Source: Nostoc sp. 106C (GTDB taxonomy: Bacteria; Cyanobacteriota; Cyanobacteriia; Cyanobacteriales; Nostocaceae). From it: DNA of 64,000 bases. The notes below the pieces were generated by a model. That model ran no database searches, was not told the origin of the DNA, and saw nothing but the letters and a program-made list of their open reading frames with translations. The stretch's first letter is position 1; every line of letters starts with the position of its first letter. This document shows positions 45,363 to 54,264 of the stretch, piece after piece. The position numbers were made by a program, and so were the translations under genes. Location of the stretch: positions 1-64,000 of the forward strand of contig NZ_MTAW01000187.1 in assembly GCF_002154725.1 (NCBI RefSeq), in the 5' to 3' direction.

Positions 45363-46092
45363 CTAGTGAAGCAAGGATGTCAGTGCTGACACATTTGAGG
45401 TTCTGAAAAAAGTCAGGGGGGATTGAACAGTATCGTTGCCTCGTGCTTCCAATTGCCGTACCAAAACGCGGGGACGGGAAGGAATATTGAGTTGGACTTC
45501 ATCTGGTTTCAGACGTTGAAGGATTTGGATATAATCCTTTACCATGCCTGGTGTCCAAGGATACAAAACCACTGTTTGAATAGCTAAATGTCCCTGATAT
45601 TCCTGCCGAAATTGCTCGATTCCCTCCAATATACCTGGCAGATTAATTGTCGCTACAGGGCGGTTAATTTGCTGCAATTGATTTGACGAAATTGCATCGA
45701 GTTTAGCAGCAACTGTATCTGCTAGTTTTAAAGCGCTGTGGACTGTTGAATCATGTAGCAAAGTGCTATTTGTTAAAACTACCGTTGGTAGTCTGGTAAC
45801 TTTGTTCACAACAGCAAGAATTTTCTCTAAATTCAGTGCTAGGGTAGCCGCTGAGAGTCACCACATCTATCTGCGCTAGGGGCATAATAGCCCGCAAGTC
45901 ATTAACAATTTGAGATGTCGGGACAAAAACTTGGCGCTGAGTTGTAAGTGCTTGAATTTTACCCAACTGGCGATAGTCACAGTTAAAAGAACAGGTAGAT
46001 ACTGAACCAATAAGATCGATACCAAGCGATGTCTAGCGACAAACCACTTCGTTTCTACGCCCAAATTGCTAAGATTGCACTGGACCAAAGAC
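45363..46092 (-). pseudogene. Decayed radical-SAM protein gene
   Basis: Minus-strand pieces in two frames rebuild a known radical-SAM family. From 46092: VFGPVQS, then an insertion, then SLGIDLIGSVSTCSFNCDYR and QLGKIQALTTQRQVFVPTSQ up to VVTLSG; in another frame, LALNLEKILAVVNKVTRLPT, VVLTNSTLLHD, INRPVA and RPDEVQLNIPSRP-type text to 45363. Lesions: an in-frame TAG at 46069-46071; a 36-nt repeat (46026-46061) with a second TAG at 46033-46035; the third cluster Cys changed to Arg (CSFNCDYR, 45970-45972); a deletion removing the GSGEPT SAM motif and shifting the frame near 45845. The start codon is also unclear. The gene is dead. Confidence 0.85.
46026..46061. repeat. 36-nt dispersed repeat, copy 2, inserted in radical-SAM pseudogene
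   Basis: Same family as the copy at 6168-6203 (GCGATGTCTAGCGACAAACC to TCTACGCC). It interrupts FGR-SLGID of the host gene. The most likely original codons (TTT GGG CGA TCG CTT GGT) would contain a GCGATCGC octamer, so the repeat probably entered at a HIP1 site. Confidence 0.75.
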
Positions 46093-46526
46093 CGAAGAAC
46101 ATGGTGTCCGTTATCTAGATGGTGTTGCGCTCATACTTGCCCCTTCACGGAATCAACCATACACTGGTATCAAAAATCTATACAAAATCTGGCTTCATTA
46201 CAAATCTAGAGCCAGAATTTAAGAAAATTGTGAGGTCAGCAAAAAAGCATGAACTATAAAGCAACCCCTGTTTAATACCAATCGGATTTGTCAGCAATAA
46301 GTAAAAAATATACATTTACCTTGCTGTACACAGCTATTGTGATTCTTATCTAGCTGTCTGGAAAATCAAGCAGACAGCAGCATATGAGCCACTGTAACGG
46401 GTTACCCAGCATCAAGAAGGTAAAAACCTCCATTGTCACAACTACCTTCCAACGACGTTAGTGTTAGCAAGCCTTCTCTGAGGGGAGACGCCAAAGGCGA
46501 ACAAGGAAATAAAATCAAAAATTGAT
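46093..46526. other. Intergenic region upstream of the giant kinase
   Basis: About 430 bp with no gene. It ends in a dispersed repeat (46467-46502) 24 bp before the kinase ATG. AAGGAA lies about 20 nt before that ATG, too far for a standard Shine-Dalgarno. Confidence 0.45.
46467..46502. repeat. GTTCGC-type dispersed repeat, reverse orientation
   Basis: GCAAGCCTTCTCTGAGGGGA then GACGCCAAAGGCGAAC; its complement matches the unit at 44469-44502 (GTTCGC...GCGTC.C...AGGGAAGGCT). It lies in the likely 5' leader of the 2289-residue kinase. Confidence 0.65.
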
Positions 46527-49500
46527 ATGGCAATTAATGCTCAGCAAATCAAAATTTTATTGGTAGACGCTCATTCAGAAAATTTGCAATTTTTATCAGA
46601 TATACTCATCTGCCAAGGTTATCAAGTGCAAAGAGCAGTTTCTGGAAAAGTGGCAATAAATGAGGCGATCGCTTCTCCTCCAGATTTGATTATGCTTGAC
46701 ATTGTGCTACCGGACATTGATGGATATGAAGTTTGGCAACATCTTCAATCTCATACAACAACACAGGATATACCGATAATTTTTCTGGGATCTCAAGAAA
46801 AATTACCAAAAACTGAGAGTGTTGATTGTATTCATAAACCATTACACAAAGAAGAAATATTATTAAAATTACACAAGCAAATTACTATTCAAAAACTTAA
46901 AAAAAAGTTAAAAGAACAAAATCATCAATTGCTTCGCGAGACGCAACATCGTCAACGCTTAACACTAGAGTTAAACAATCAAAAACAAAATAAAGCCTCT
47001 GTTTTAAAGGCTATTAAAGTAGGAGTTTGCCTAACAGATGAAAAGGGATATTTTGTAGAAGTTAATTCTGCTTATTGCCAAATGTATGGATTTACCTATG
47101 AAGAACTGATTGGGCAACAATTTACCTTACATTATCCAAATTTAACTGCTGGGGAAAAATCTAATTTAATTCAGCAATATAGAAATTTTATCTCCAATGG
47201 CATTCAGCCAGAAAACAGGGAATTTAGTATTACACGTAAAGATGGTTCGCGCTTACCTGTAGAGATGAGTCAGGTGATTTATCAAAAGGATAATGGCAAG
47301 TTTTTTGTCGTTACTACTCTCATCGATATCAGTAACCATCAAATTGTAGAAGCAACGCAAAAATCTCGTGAGCGTTATCTGTCAGCCCTTGTACAAGTTC
47401 AACGCACTTTATCTAATTTTGATGGCAGCCACAAATATTACACAGAAATAGTGCAAATCCTAGGGCCAACATCAAAAGCAAGTCGTGTATATATTTATGA
47501 AAATCACCGTACATTAGAGAGCGAGTTGGTGATGAGTCAATGTGCGGAATGGTGTGCTCCCGGAATTCCGCCAAAAATTCCCAACCCTGCCCACAGAAGC
47601 TTTCTCTATGAAGATTTTTACCCGCGTTGGGCAAACTTATTATCACAAGGCGAGATCGTTTCCGAGATAGTGACAGAATGTCCAGAATTAGAACGCGAAA
47701 TTTTGCAAAGACAAGGAATTTTCTCTGTTCTAATTTTCCCCATAATTATCAAAGGAGAGTTTTTTGGCTTCATCGGCTTTGATAACTGTGTGGAAGTCAG
47801 GAATTGGGAAGCCTCAGAAATCGCGCTTTTACAAGCCACCGCCGCCGCGATCGCGATCGCTTATGAACGCAAACAAACAGAGGATAAGTTACAAACACAA
47901 CTGCTCCAACTCCAGCAAGAAATTCGCGTTAGCGAAGCTTCCCGCAAGGCTCGCCTGTTTGCCCTCAAAGCCAGCGAAGGTAAATATCGCCAACTAGTTG
48001 AGACATCCCAAGACATGATTTGGTCAGTGGATGCAGATGGTGTGATTACCTTTGTTAACCCTGCTGTCAAACAGTTTTACGGTTACGAACCCCAAGAAAT
48101 GATTGGGCGTAACTTTACAGATTTCATATTGCCAAATCAAGTTTCACTGATTAAGAAATTGTCTGCTCGGTTGCTGAAGGGAGAATCTGTTTTTCAGCAT
48201 GAAATTACCTGTAGTACTAAAGATGGTAGCACTCTTTATCTTATGATCAATGCGATCGCTGTACGCAATGAGAATAATTTAGTTGTAGGGGTTACAGGTA
48301 CAGCAAGTAATATTACTAAGCGCAAACGCGCCGAGCAAGCATTGCAAGCAAGCGCCACCAAACTCCGCCAGCATAATTTAGTGTTAACAGAACTAGCCAA
48401 AAATCAAGTCCTTTATCAAGGCGACTTGAAAGCAGCCGTCAGTGAAATCACAGAAGTAGGTGCAAAAAATATCAAAGTCGAACGGGCTAGCGTCTGGCTG
48501 TATTCAGAAAACGGTACTATTTTGCAGTGTCTCGATCTATTTGAGCAGAGTCAACAGCAACATAGCCAAGGATATTCACTAGTAACAGCACATTATCCAG
48601 CTTATTTTCAAGCTTTGCACTCAGACCAAATTATCGTTGCCCATCACGCCTGTACAGATTCCAGAACCAAAGAATTTTTAGATTCTTACTTAACTCCATT
48701 TAACATCACTTCTATGCTTGATACACCAATCAGGCTGGGAGGTAAGACTGTAGGAGTTTTATGCTTAGAAGCAGTGGCAATTGCTCATCATTGGACATTG
48801 GAAGACCAAAATTTTGCTCGCTCTTTAGGCAATTTAGTATCTTTAGCGCTAGAAGCACGGGAACGCAGACGTGCAGAAGCAGCACAACGCATTTCGGAAG
48901 AAAAGTTAGGCTCGGCTTTTAGATCATCTCCTGACCCGATTAGCCTCAGTACTTTTCCAGATATGCGCTATATCGAAGTTAACGATAGTTTCTGTACATT
49001 TTTTGGCTATTCTCGTTCTCAGGTTATTGGTCACACCAACCAGGAATTGCAGATTTGGGTCAATCAAGAAGAATATGCTTTTCTCCCGCAAATTCTGCAA
49101 CAGACAAAAGTTATTCGCAATCATGAGGTTGATGTCCGCACAGCAACAGGCGAAGTTAAGACAACTTTGTTGAGTGCGGAAATGAGCGAAATTGATGGGC
49201 AAAAGTACATACTCGGCACAGCTAAAGACATTACTGAGCGTAAGCAGGCAGAAAATGAAAGCCGTTTGTTGCTATTGACAACCCAAGCCATTACTCGTGC
49301 CATTGATGTCAACAGTGCTTTAGCACTCGTCCTGCGCTTAATCTGCCACAATATCAGTTGGGATTTTGGAGAAGCATGGCTACCTAGTGATGATGGGGCT
49401 GTTTTAGAACATAGTCTTGGCTGGTACGGAGACCATAACAGCTTAGAAGAATTTTGGTTAGAGAGTAAAACTCTGAAATTATCTTTAGGTGAAGGTTTGC

Positions 49501-52500
49501 CAGGGCGAGTTTGGCAGAATAAGCAGCCAGAATGGATCGAAGATGTTTCTCATGTGGCACAACCTGTTTTTTTGCGATCGCCACAAGCACTAAAAGTAGG
49601 TTTAAAAGCCGTCTTTGGGGTGCCAATTTTGGCTGGCAACAAAGTATTAGCTGTTTTAGTATTTTTTAAAAGCAGCTCAGTGTCGGTGGATAAGCGGTTG
49701 TTATTACTAGTAGGTGCGGTAGCTGCCCAATTAGGTGGGTTAATTCAACGCAAACTGGTAGAAGCCGCCCACAGAAAGAGCGAAGAACGTTTGCAACTAG
49801 CCTTAGAAGCTAGCGATTTAGGATTGTGGGATTGGGATTTTACTAGTGGCAAAATCTATCGTGACTGGCGTTGGAAGAAGATGCTAGGTTACGCAGACCA
49901 CGAAATTGCGGAGAATCTGCAAGCTTTTGAGCAATTAGTACATCCAGAAGATTTACCCTTAGTCAGATCGTTACTAGAAAATCATTTCCAAGGTGCTACT
50001 CCTGTTTATGAAGTAGAATTTCGGATGCGCTGTGCCTCAGGTAATTGGAAGTGGATTCAAAGCCGCGGTCAGATTTTTGAGCGTGACGAACAAGGTGTAC
50101 CACTGCGAATGACAGGTACTCACAAAGACATCACTGAACGCAAAACTTTAGAACGAGAAATAGCATTGCGAGAAGCTCGCCTCAATGCCTTTTTCTCTGG
50201 TGCTCCCGTCGGGATGGATATTTTAGATAAGCAACTGCGGTTTGTGCAAATCAACGAATTACTCGCAGATATTCATGGACATCCCCAAAAACACCATATT
50301 GGCAAGACTATCCACGAGATTGTTCCCCAAATGGCATCTTTAGTCGCACCGTTCTACAAACAAGTGCTATTAACTAGTCAACCGATACTCAACGTAGAAG
50401 TTAGTATTCCATCTCCCCAGCAGCCGAATACTGTCCGTCACTTTTTGATTTCTTATTTTCCCATACCTGGTGAAGACGATCGCCCCTCTGGTGTGGGCAC
50501 GGTGATGGTAGAAATCAGCGCCCGCAAATATGCAGAACAAGAACTGCGCTTGGCAAACGAACGCTTGCAATATCTGCTGACTTCTAGCCCTGTAGTAATT
50601 TATAGCAGCAAAACTTCAGGGGACTTTGGCAATACATTTATGAGTGAGAACGTGAAAAAAATGCTTGGCTACGAAGCGCGGGAATTTCTGGAAAATCCCA
50701 ATTTCTGGCTGCGTCACGTCCACCCAGAAGATGTCGAGTATATTTTAAGAAAATTTTCCCAGCTTTTTGCACAGGAATACAACTCTTACGAATACCGCTT
50801 TTTGCACGCTGACGGGACTTATCATTGGTTATACGAGCAGGTAAGGTTAATCCGTGACGAAGTTGGGAAGCCGATAGAGTTTGTTGGTTATTGGGCAGAT
50901 GTCAATGCTCGTAAGTTGGCAGAATTAGCTTTGCAAGAAAGCCAGCAACGGTATCAACTTTTAGCAGAAGCTTCCCCAGCTTGTATATTCCATACTGATG
51001 TGGATGGTAATTTCTTATATTTAAATCAACGCTGGAGTGAGATTACGGGACTCTCCTTAGCAGAATCCCTCAGACAAGCTTGGACAAAAGCTATACATCC
51101 AGATGACCGCCCGCAGGTTTTGGCTACCTGGAATGAAGCCAGAGCAACTAAATCTCCGTATAAGAGCGAACATCGTTTTCTAAGTTCTAATGGTACGATT
51201 GTCTGGGTGCTAAGTCAGTCTTTGCCAGAAATTGGAGATGATGGAGAAATTAAAGGCTACATCGGCACAGTTACAGATATTACCGAGAGAAAACTAGCAG
51301 AAGAAGCCTTACAAGAGAGCGCAGAAAGGGAAAGAGCGATCGCTCAAGTAATTCAAAGAATGCGCCAGACATTAGATTTAGAGACAATATTTGCCGCCAC
51401 AACCCAAGAATTGCGACAAGTATTAGATTGCGATCGCGTTGTTGTCTATCGTTGCAATCCGGAAGGCGATGGTGAGTTTGTTTCAGAAGCGGTAGGGACT
51501 GGTTGGATTTCTTTAATCGCAGCACACCTAAATAATCCCAGTCTCAAGGCAGAAAATGATCGTGGCATGATGACACTATTAAATAGTGCAGATACATTAC
51601 AAGATGCAGATTTGCAAACAAACCAAGGCATTATCTACGAATGTGTACCAGATATTCACAAAGCCGGGTTCCAAGCTGATGCCATCACGCTGTTGGAGCG
51701 CTTTCAGGCCAAAGCTTATATTACCGTGCCCATATTATGCGGTCAGCAACTTTGGGGATTATTAATAAGTTATCAAAATTCTGAACCTCGCCAATGGAAA
51801 ACAGAAGAAATCAATATTGCAGTTCAAATTGGCAATCAACTAGGAGTTGCTTTACAGCAAGCGCAATTGCTGGCACAAACTCAAAGTCAATCACAAGAAT
51901 TACAAGCAGCGGTAAATGCTGCTGATGCTGCCAATCGTGCCAAAAGTGAATTTCTAGCCAACATGAGCCATGAATTGCGGACTCCACTCAACGCTATTCT
52001 GGGTTTCACCCAAATCATGAGCCGCGAAAATTCCTTATCTAGTGAACATCAGCAACACCTAGCCATAATTAATCGTGCTGGTGAGCATCTGCTTAACTTA
52101 ATCAATGACATTTTAGAAATGTCCAAAATTGAAGCGGGCAGAACCACATTAAATGTCACCAGTTTTGATTTAATTCATCTGTTAAAAAGCTTAGAAGAAA
52201 TGTTGCGCTTTCGTGCAGCTTCTAAGAATTTACAGATGGTATTTGAATATGCGTCCGATATTCCTCCCTATGTGCAAACTGATGAAAGTAAACTACTGCA
52301 AGTTTTACTAAATCTCTTAGGCAATGCCATCAAGTTTACTAACGAAGGAAAGGTAACTCTGCGCGTAAATAGACGAGCAATTGAGGAAAATTCTTCTCGG
52401 ATCTTTTTTGAAGTGCAAGATACTGGCCTTGGTATTGCTCCCCAAGAAATTAACTTATTGTTTGAAGCCTTTGGACAAACTGAAACTGGGAGAAAATCCC

Positions 52501-53396
52501 ATCAGGGAACAGGACTAGGTTTAGCAATTAGCCGCAAATACGTACAGTTGATGGGTGGCGATATTACAGTTAATAGCACTCTTGGAGAGGGTAGTAGATT
52601 TACCTTTGATATTCAAATCAGCCTCGCCTCAGCCAGTGAAATTCAAATTCAGCAAGGTAAATCTTTAGTGATTGGTTTAGCGCCCCCGCAAAGAGAATAT
52701 CGCATCTTAGTAGTTGACGATGCAGCCGAAAGTCGTCTTGTAATAGTACAATTGCTGGCATCTATTGGCTTTGCAGTCAAAGAAGCTACTAACGGTCAAG
52801 AAGCGATCGCTCAATGGCAACAATGGCAACCACATCTGATTTTCATGGATATGCGAATGCCTGTTATGGATGGCTATGAAGCCACAAGAGTTATTAAAAC
52901 TAGAGAATCTCAACAACTAATATCCAATACTCGTACCATCATTATTGCCTTGACTGCTAACGCTTTTGAAGAACAACGAGCCGCAATGATTCAAGCTGGT
53001 TGTGACGATTTGATTAACAAACCATTTCGTGAGGAAATATTATTAGAAAAAATTAGCGAATATTTAGAAGTTAGATATCTTTATCAAGAAGAGAACAATC
53101 AATTAGCAAAGGCTATTCAAACAATAACAGACGAAATTTTAACACCTACTGATGTACTACCTTTGTTATACCAGATGCCACCTGAATGGTTAACCCAGCT
53201 ATACCATGCTGCGGCTCAATGCAGTGACGAGATGATCCTAGATTTGCTAGGTCAAATTTCTGTGGATAATGCTGTATTAAAACAATTTCTGACTGACTTA
53301 GCTCATAACTTCCAATTTGAGAGAATTATGGAATTAATTGAGCAAGTGAATCTGGAATATAGGCAATTACAGCTTTTTAACAATTTGGGAGATTGA
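46527..53396 (+). CDS. Giant multi-PAS/GAF hybrid histidine kinase
   Basis: A 2289-residue soluble sensor kinase. Layout: receiver (about 8-120, Asp58), coiled coil, PAS (162-285), GAF (285-450), PAS (485-610), GAF (625-780), PAS (792-915), GAF (915-1085), four PAS domains (about 1090-1215, 1218-1340, 1348-1465, 1475-1595), GAF (1600-1780), HisKA with His1815 ([19 protein letters not shown]), HATPase (GTGLGLAIS), a receiver with Asp2108 (LIFMDMRMP) and a helical tail. The first receiver has lost one acidic-pocket Asp (VDAHSEN). Several GAFs may bind ligands or cofactors; none shows a clear bilin Cys. No other signalling gene is adjacent. Confidence 0.92.
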   Translation: MAINAQQIKILLVDAHSENLQFLSDILICQGYQVQRAVSGKVAINEAIASPPDLIMLDIVLPDIDGYEVWQHLQSHTTTQDIPIIFLGSQEKLPKTESVDCIHKPLHKEEILLKLHKQITIQKLKKKLKEQNHQLLRETQHRQRLTLELNNQKQNKASVLKAIKVGVCLTDEKGYFVEVNSAYCQMYGFTYEELIGQQFTLHYPNLTAGEKSNLIQQYRNFISNGIQPENREFSITRKDGSRLPVEMSQVIYQKDNGKFFVVTTLIDISNHQIVEATQKSRERYLSALVQVQRTLSNFDGSHKYYTEIVQILGPTSKASRVYIYENHRTLESELVMSQCAEWCAPGIPPKIPNPAHRSFLYEDFYPRWANLLSQGEIVSEIVTECPELEREILQRQGIFSVLIFPIIIKGEFFGFIGFDNCVEVRNWEASEIALLQATAAAIAIAYERKQTEDKLQTQLLQLQQEIRVSEASRKARLFALKASEGKYRQLVETSQDMIWSVDADGVITFVNPAVKQFYGYEPQEMIGRNFTDFILPNQVSLIKKLSARLLKGESVFQHEITCSTKDGSTLYLMINAIAVRNENNLVVGVTGTASNITKRKRAEQALQASATKLRQHNLVLTELAKNQVLYQGDLKAAVSEITEVGAKNIKVERASVWLYSENGTILQCLDLFEQSQQQHSQGYSLVTAHYPAYFQALHSDQIIVAHHACTDSRTKEFLDSYLTPFNITSMLDTPIRLGGKTVGVLCLEAVAIAHHWTLEDQNFARSLGNLVSLALEARERRRAEAAQRISEEKLGSAFRSSPDPISLSTFPDMRYIEVNDSFCTFFGYSRSQVIGHTNQELQIWVNQEEYAFLPQILQQTKVIRNHEVDVRTATGEVKTTLLSAEMSEIDGQKYILGTAKDITERKQAENESRLLLLTTQAITRAIDVNSALALVLRLICHNISWDFGEAWLPSDDGAVLEHSLGWYGDHNSLEEFWLESKTLKLSLGEGLPGRVWQNKQPEWIEDVSHVAQPVFLRSPQALKVGLKAVFGVPILAGNKVLAVLVFFKSSSVSVDKRLLLLVGAVAAQLGGLIQRKLVEAAHRKSEERLQLALEASDLGLWDWDFTSGKIYRDWRWKKMLGYADHEIAENLQAFEQLVHPEDLPLVRSLLENHFQGATPVYEVEFRMRCASGNWKWIQSRGQIFERDEQGVPLRMTGTHKDITERKTLEREIALREARLNAFFSGAPVGMDILDKQLRFVQINELLADIHGHPQKHHIGKTIHEIVPQMASLVAPFYKQVLLTSQPILNVEVSIPSPQQPNTVRHFLISYFPIPGEDDRPSGVGTVMVEISARKYAEQELRLANERLQYLLTSSPVVIYSSKTSGDFGNTFMSENVKKMLGYEAREFLENPNFWLRHVHPEDVEYILRKFSQLFAQEYNSYEYRFLHADGTYHWLYEQVRLIRDEVGKPIEFVGYWADVNARKLAELALQESQQRYQLLAEASPACIFHTDVDGNFLYLNQRWSEITGLSLAESLRQAWTKAIHPDDRPQVLATWNEARATKSPYKSEHRFLSSNGTIVWVLSQSLPEIGDDGEIKGYIGTVTDITERKLAEEALQESAERERAIAQVIQRMRQTLDLETIFAATTQELRQVLDCDRVVVYRCNPEGDGEFVSEAVGTGWISLIAAHLNNPSLKAENDRGMMTLLNSADTLQDADLQTNQGIIYECVPDIHKAGFQADAITLLERFQAKAYITVPILCGQQLWGLLISYQNSEPRQWKTEEINIAVQIGNQLGVALQQAQLLAQTQSQSQELQAAVNAADAANRAKSEFLANMSHELRTPLNAILGFTQIMSRENSLSSEHQQHLAIINRAGEHLLNLINDILEMSKIEAGRTTLNVTSFDLIHLLKSLEEMLRFRAASKNLQMVFEYASDIPPYVQTDESKLLQVLLNLLGNAIKFTNEGKVTLRVNRRAIEENSSRIFFEVQDTGLGIAPQEINLLFEAFGQTETGRKSHQGTGLGLAISRKYVQLMGGDITVNSTLGEGSRFTFDIQISLASASEIQIQQGKSLVIGLAPPQREYRILVVDDAAESRLVIVQLLASIGFAVKEATNGQEAIAQWQQWQPHLIFMDMRMPVMDGYEATRVIKTRESQQLISNTRTIIIALTANAFEEQRAAMIQAGCDDLINKPFREEILLEKISEYLEVRYLYQEENNQLAKAIQTITDEILTPTDVLPLLYQMPPEWLTQLYHAAAQCSDEMILDLLGQISVDNAVLKQFLTDLAHNFQFERIMELIEQVNLEYRQLQLFNNLGD

Positions 53397-53478
53397 AGCA
53401 CCTATCGAGAAAGTTTGGCCTGCAATTACCCATTCCGAACGCTGGCCTAGCTGGTGGAAAGCAGTTGAAAGCGTATGA
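53386..53478 (+). pseudogene. Fragment of an SRPBCC/polyketide-cyclase-like gene
   Basis: A different frame overlapping the last codons of the kinase reads WEIEAPIEKVWPAITHSERW then PSWWKAVESV and a stop. This is the N-terminal signature of SRPBCC-fold (START-like) proteins. Only about 30 codons remain and there is no own start. The upstream part of the frame is kinase sequence. It appears to be what is left after a deletion joined the kinase 3' end to this gene. Confidence 0.7.
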
Positions 53479-53633
53479 TCATTACTACTGTTGAACAAGT
53501 GTTAACAGCTTGTGCGATCGCTTCGATTACTAAAACTATAGCCTTCAGTAATTTCCCTCAAGCCGATATTTTAGACATATTATATACTCTTGATTTGGGT
53601 AATCACCCTGAGTCAACAGGTCAAGCAAAATGA
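53475..53633 (+). CDS. Possible 52-residue peptide
   Basis: An ATG overlapping the stop of the SRPBCC fragment (ATGA) opens 52 codons (MIITTVEQVLTACAIASITK onwards), ending with a stop that overlaps the ATG of the next gene by 4 bp. The overlaps would suit translational coupling, but the product matches nothing and there is no Shine-Dalgarno. It could be chance or decayed sequence. Confidence 0.2.
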   Translation: MIITTVEQVLTACAIASITKTIAFSNFPQADILDILYTLDLGNHPESTGQAK

Positions 53634-54223
53634 CTAGTAAACAGTTCGCGATCGGCACATTTGCATTATTTATTACCGTTGGAATTACCTACTGTCTTGG
53701 CTCTACTAAAGTAAAAGCTTCCTGTCCTACTCCGTTATTAGATGGTGACTTTGAAGAACAAACTAGCCCAATTGTCAGCAGTCCTTGGGTTTCTGAAGGC
53801 AAAGTTGGCATTGATAAAGGAGTAGGAAACAGCAATTCTGCTAACAACAACGTTTGGATGCGAAATGTTTCTGGATGGAATGGTATTAGTCAACGCATCA
53901 AGCTTCAACCTAACACTGAGTATGAGTTAAAAGCCTACATTAGGACATCCGAAAATGTCACAGATGGTTCTTTTGGAGTGCGAGATGCTAATCAAAAAGC
54001 GTTTGTAGAACTTAAGTTTGGCAGATTAGCTCAATACATCCCTTTAACGCTGCGGTTTGTCACAGGTAATGAACCTGAGTACAACATCTTCACCGGATTC
54101 TGGGCTGTAGGTCAAGATAGCTGGGTTCAGGTAGACAACTATACCTTGACAGGTGGGACTTGTAAACAGAAGCAACAGGGAACAGAGGGACAAGAGGAAC
54201 AAGGAAGAAATAATAATCCTTGA
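53630..54223 (+). CDS. Secreted carbohydrate-binding-like protein
   Basis: A 197-residue precursor with a signal peptide (FAIGTFALFITVGITYCLGS to VKAS). CPTPLLDGDFEEQTSPIVSS and later WNGISQRIKLQPNTEYELKA, WVQVDNYTLTGG are the pattern of carbohydrate-binding-module (CBM 4/9/22-like) beta sandwiches, with Phe/Trp on the binding face. The tail KQKQQGTEGQEEQGRNNNP is low complexity and probably repeat-derived. A secreted glycan-binding or sheath protein is likely; the ligand is unknown. Confidence 0.75.
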   Translation: MTSKQFAIGTFALFITVGITYCLGSTKVKASCPTPLLDGDFEEQTSPIVSSPWVSEGKVGIDKGVGNSNSANNNVWMRNVSGWNGISQRIKLQPNTEYELKAYIRTSENVTDGSFGVRDANQKAFVELKFGRLAQYIPLTLRFVTGNEPEYNIFTGFWAVGQDSWVQVDNYTLTGGTCKQKQQGTEGQEEQGRNNNP

Positions 54224-54264
54224 CTATTGAAACTTGACTGTTGACTCTTGACAAATAACTAGTT

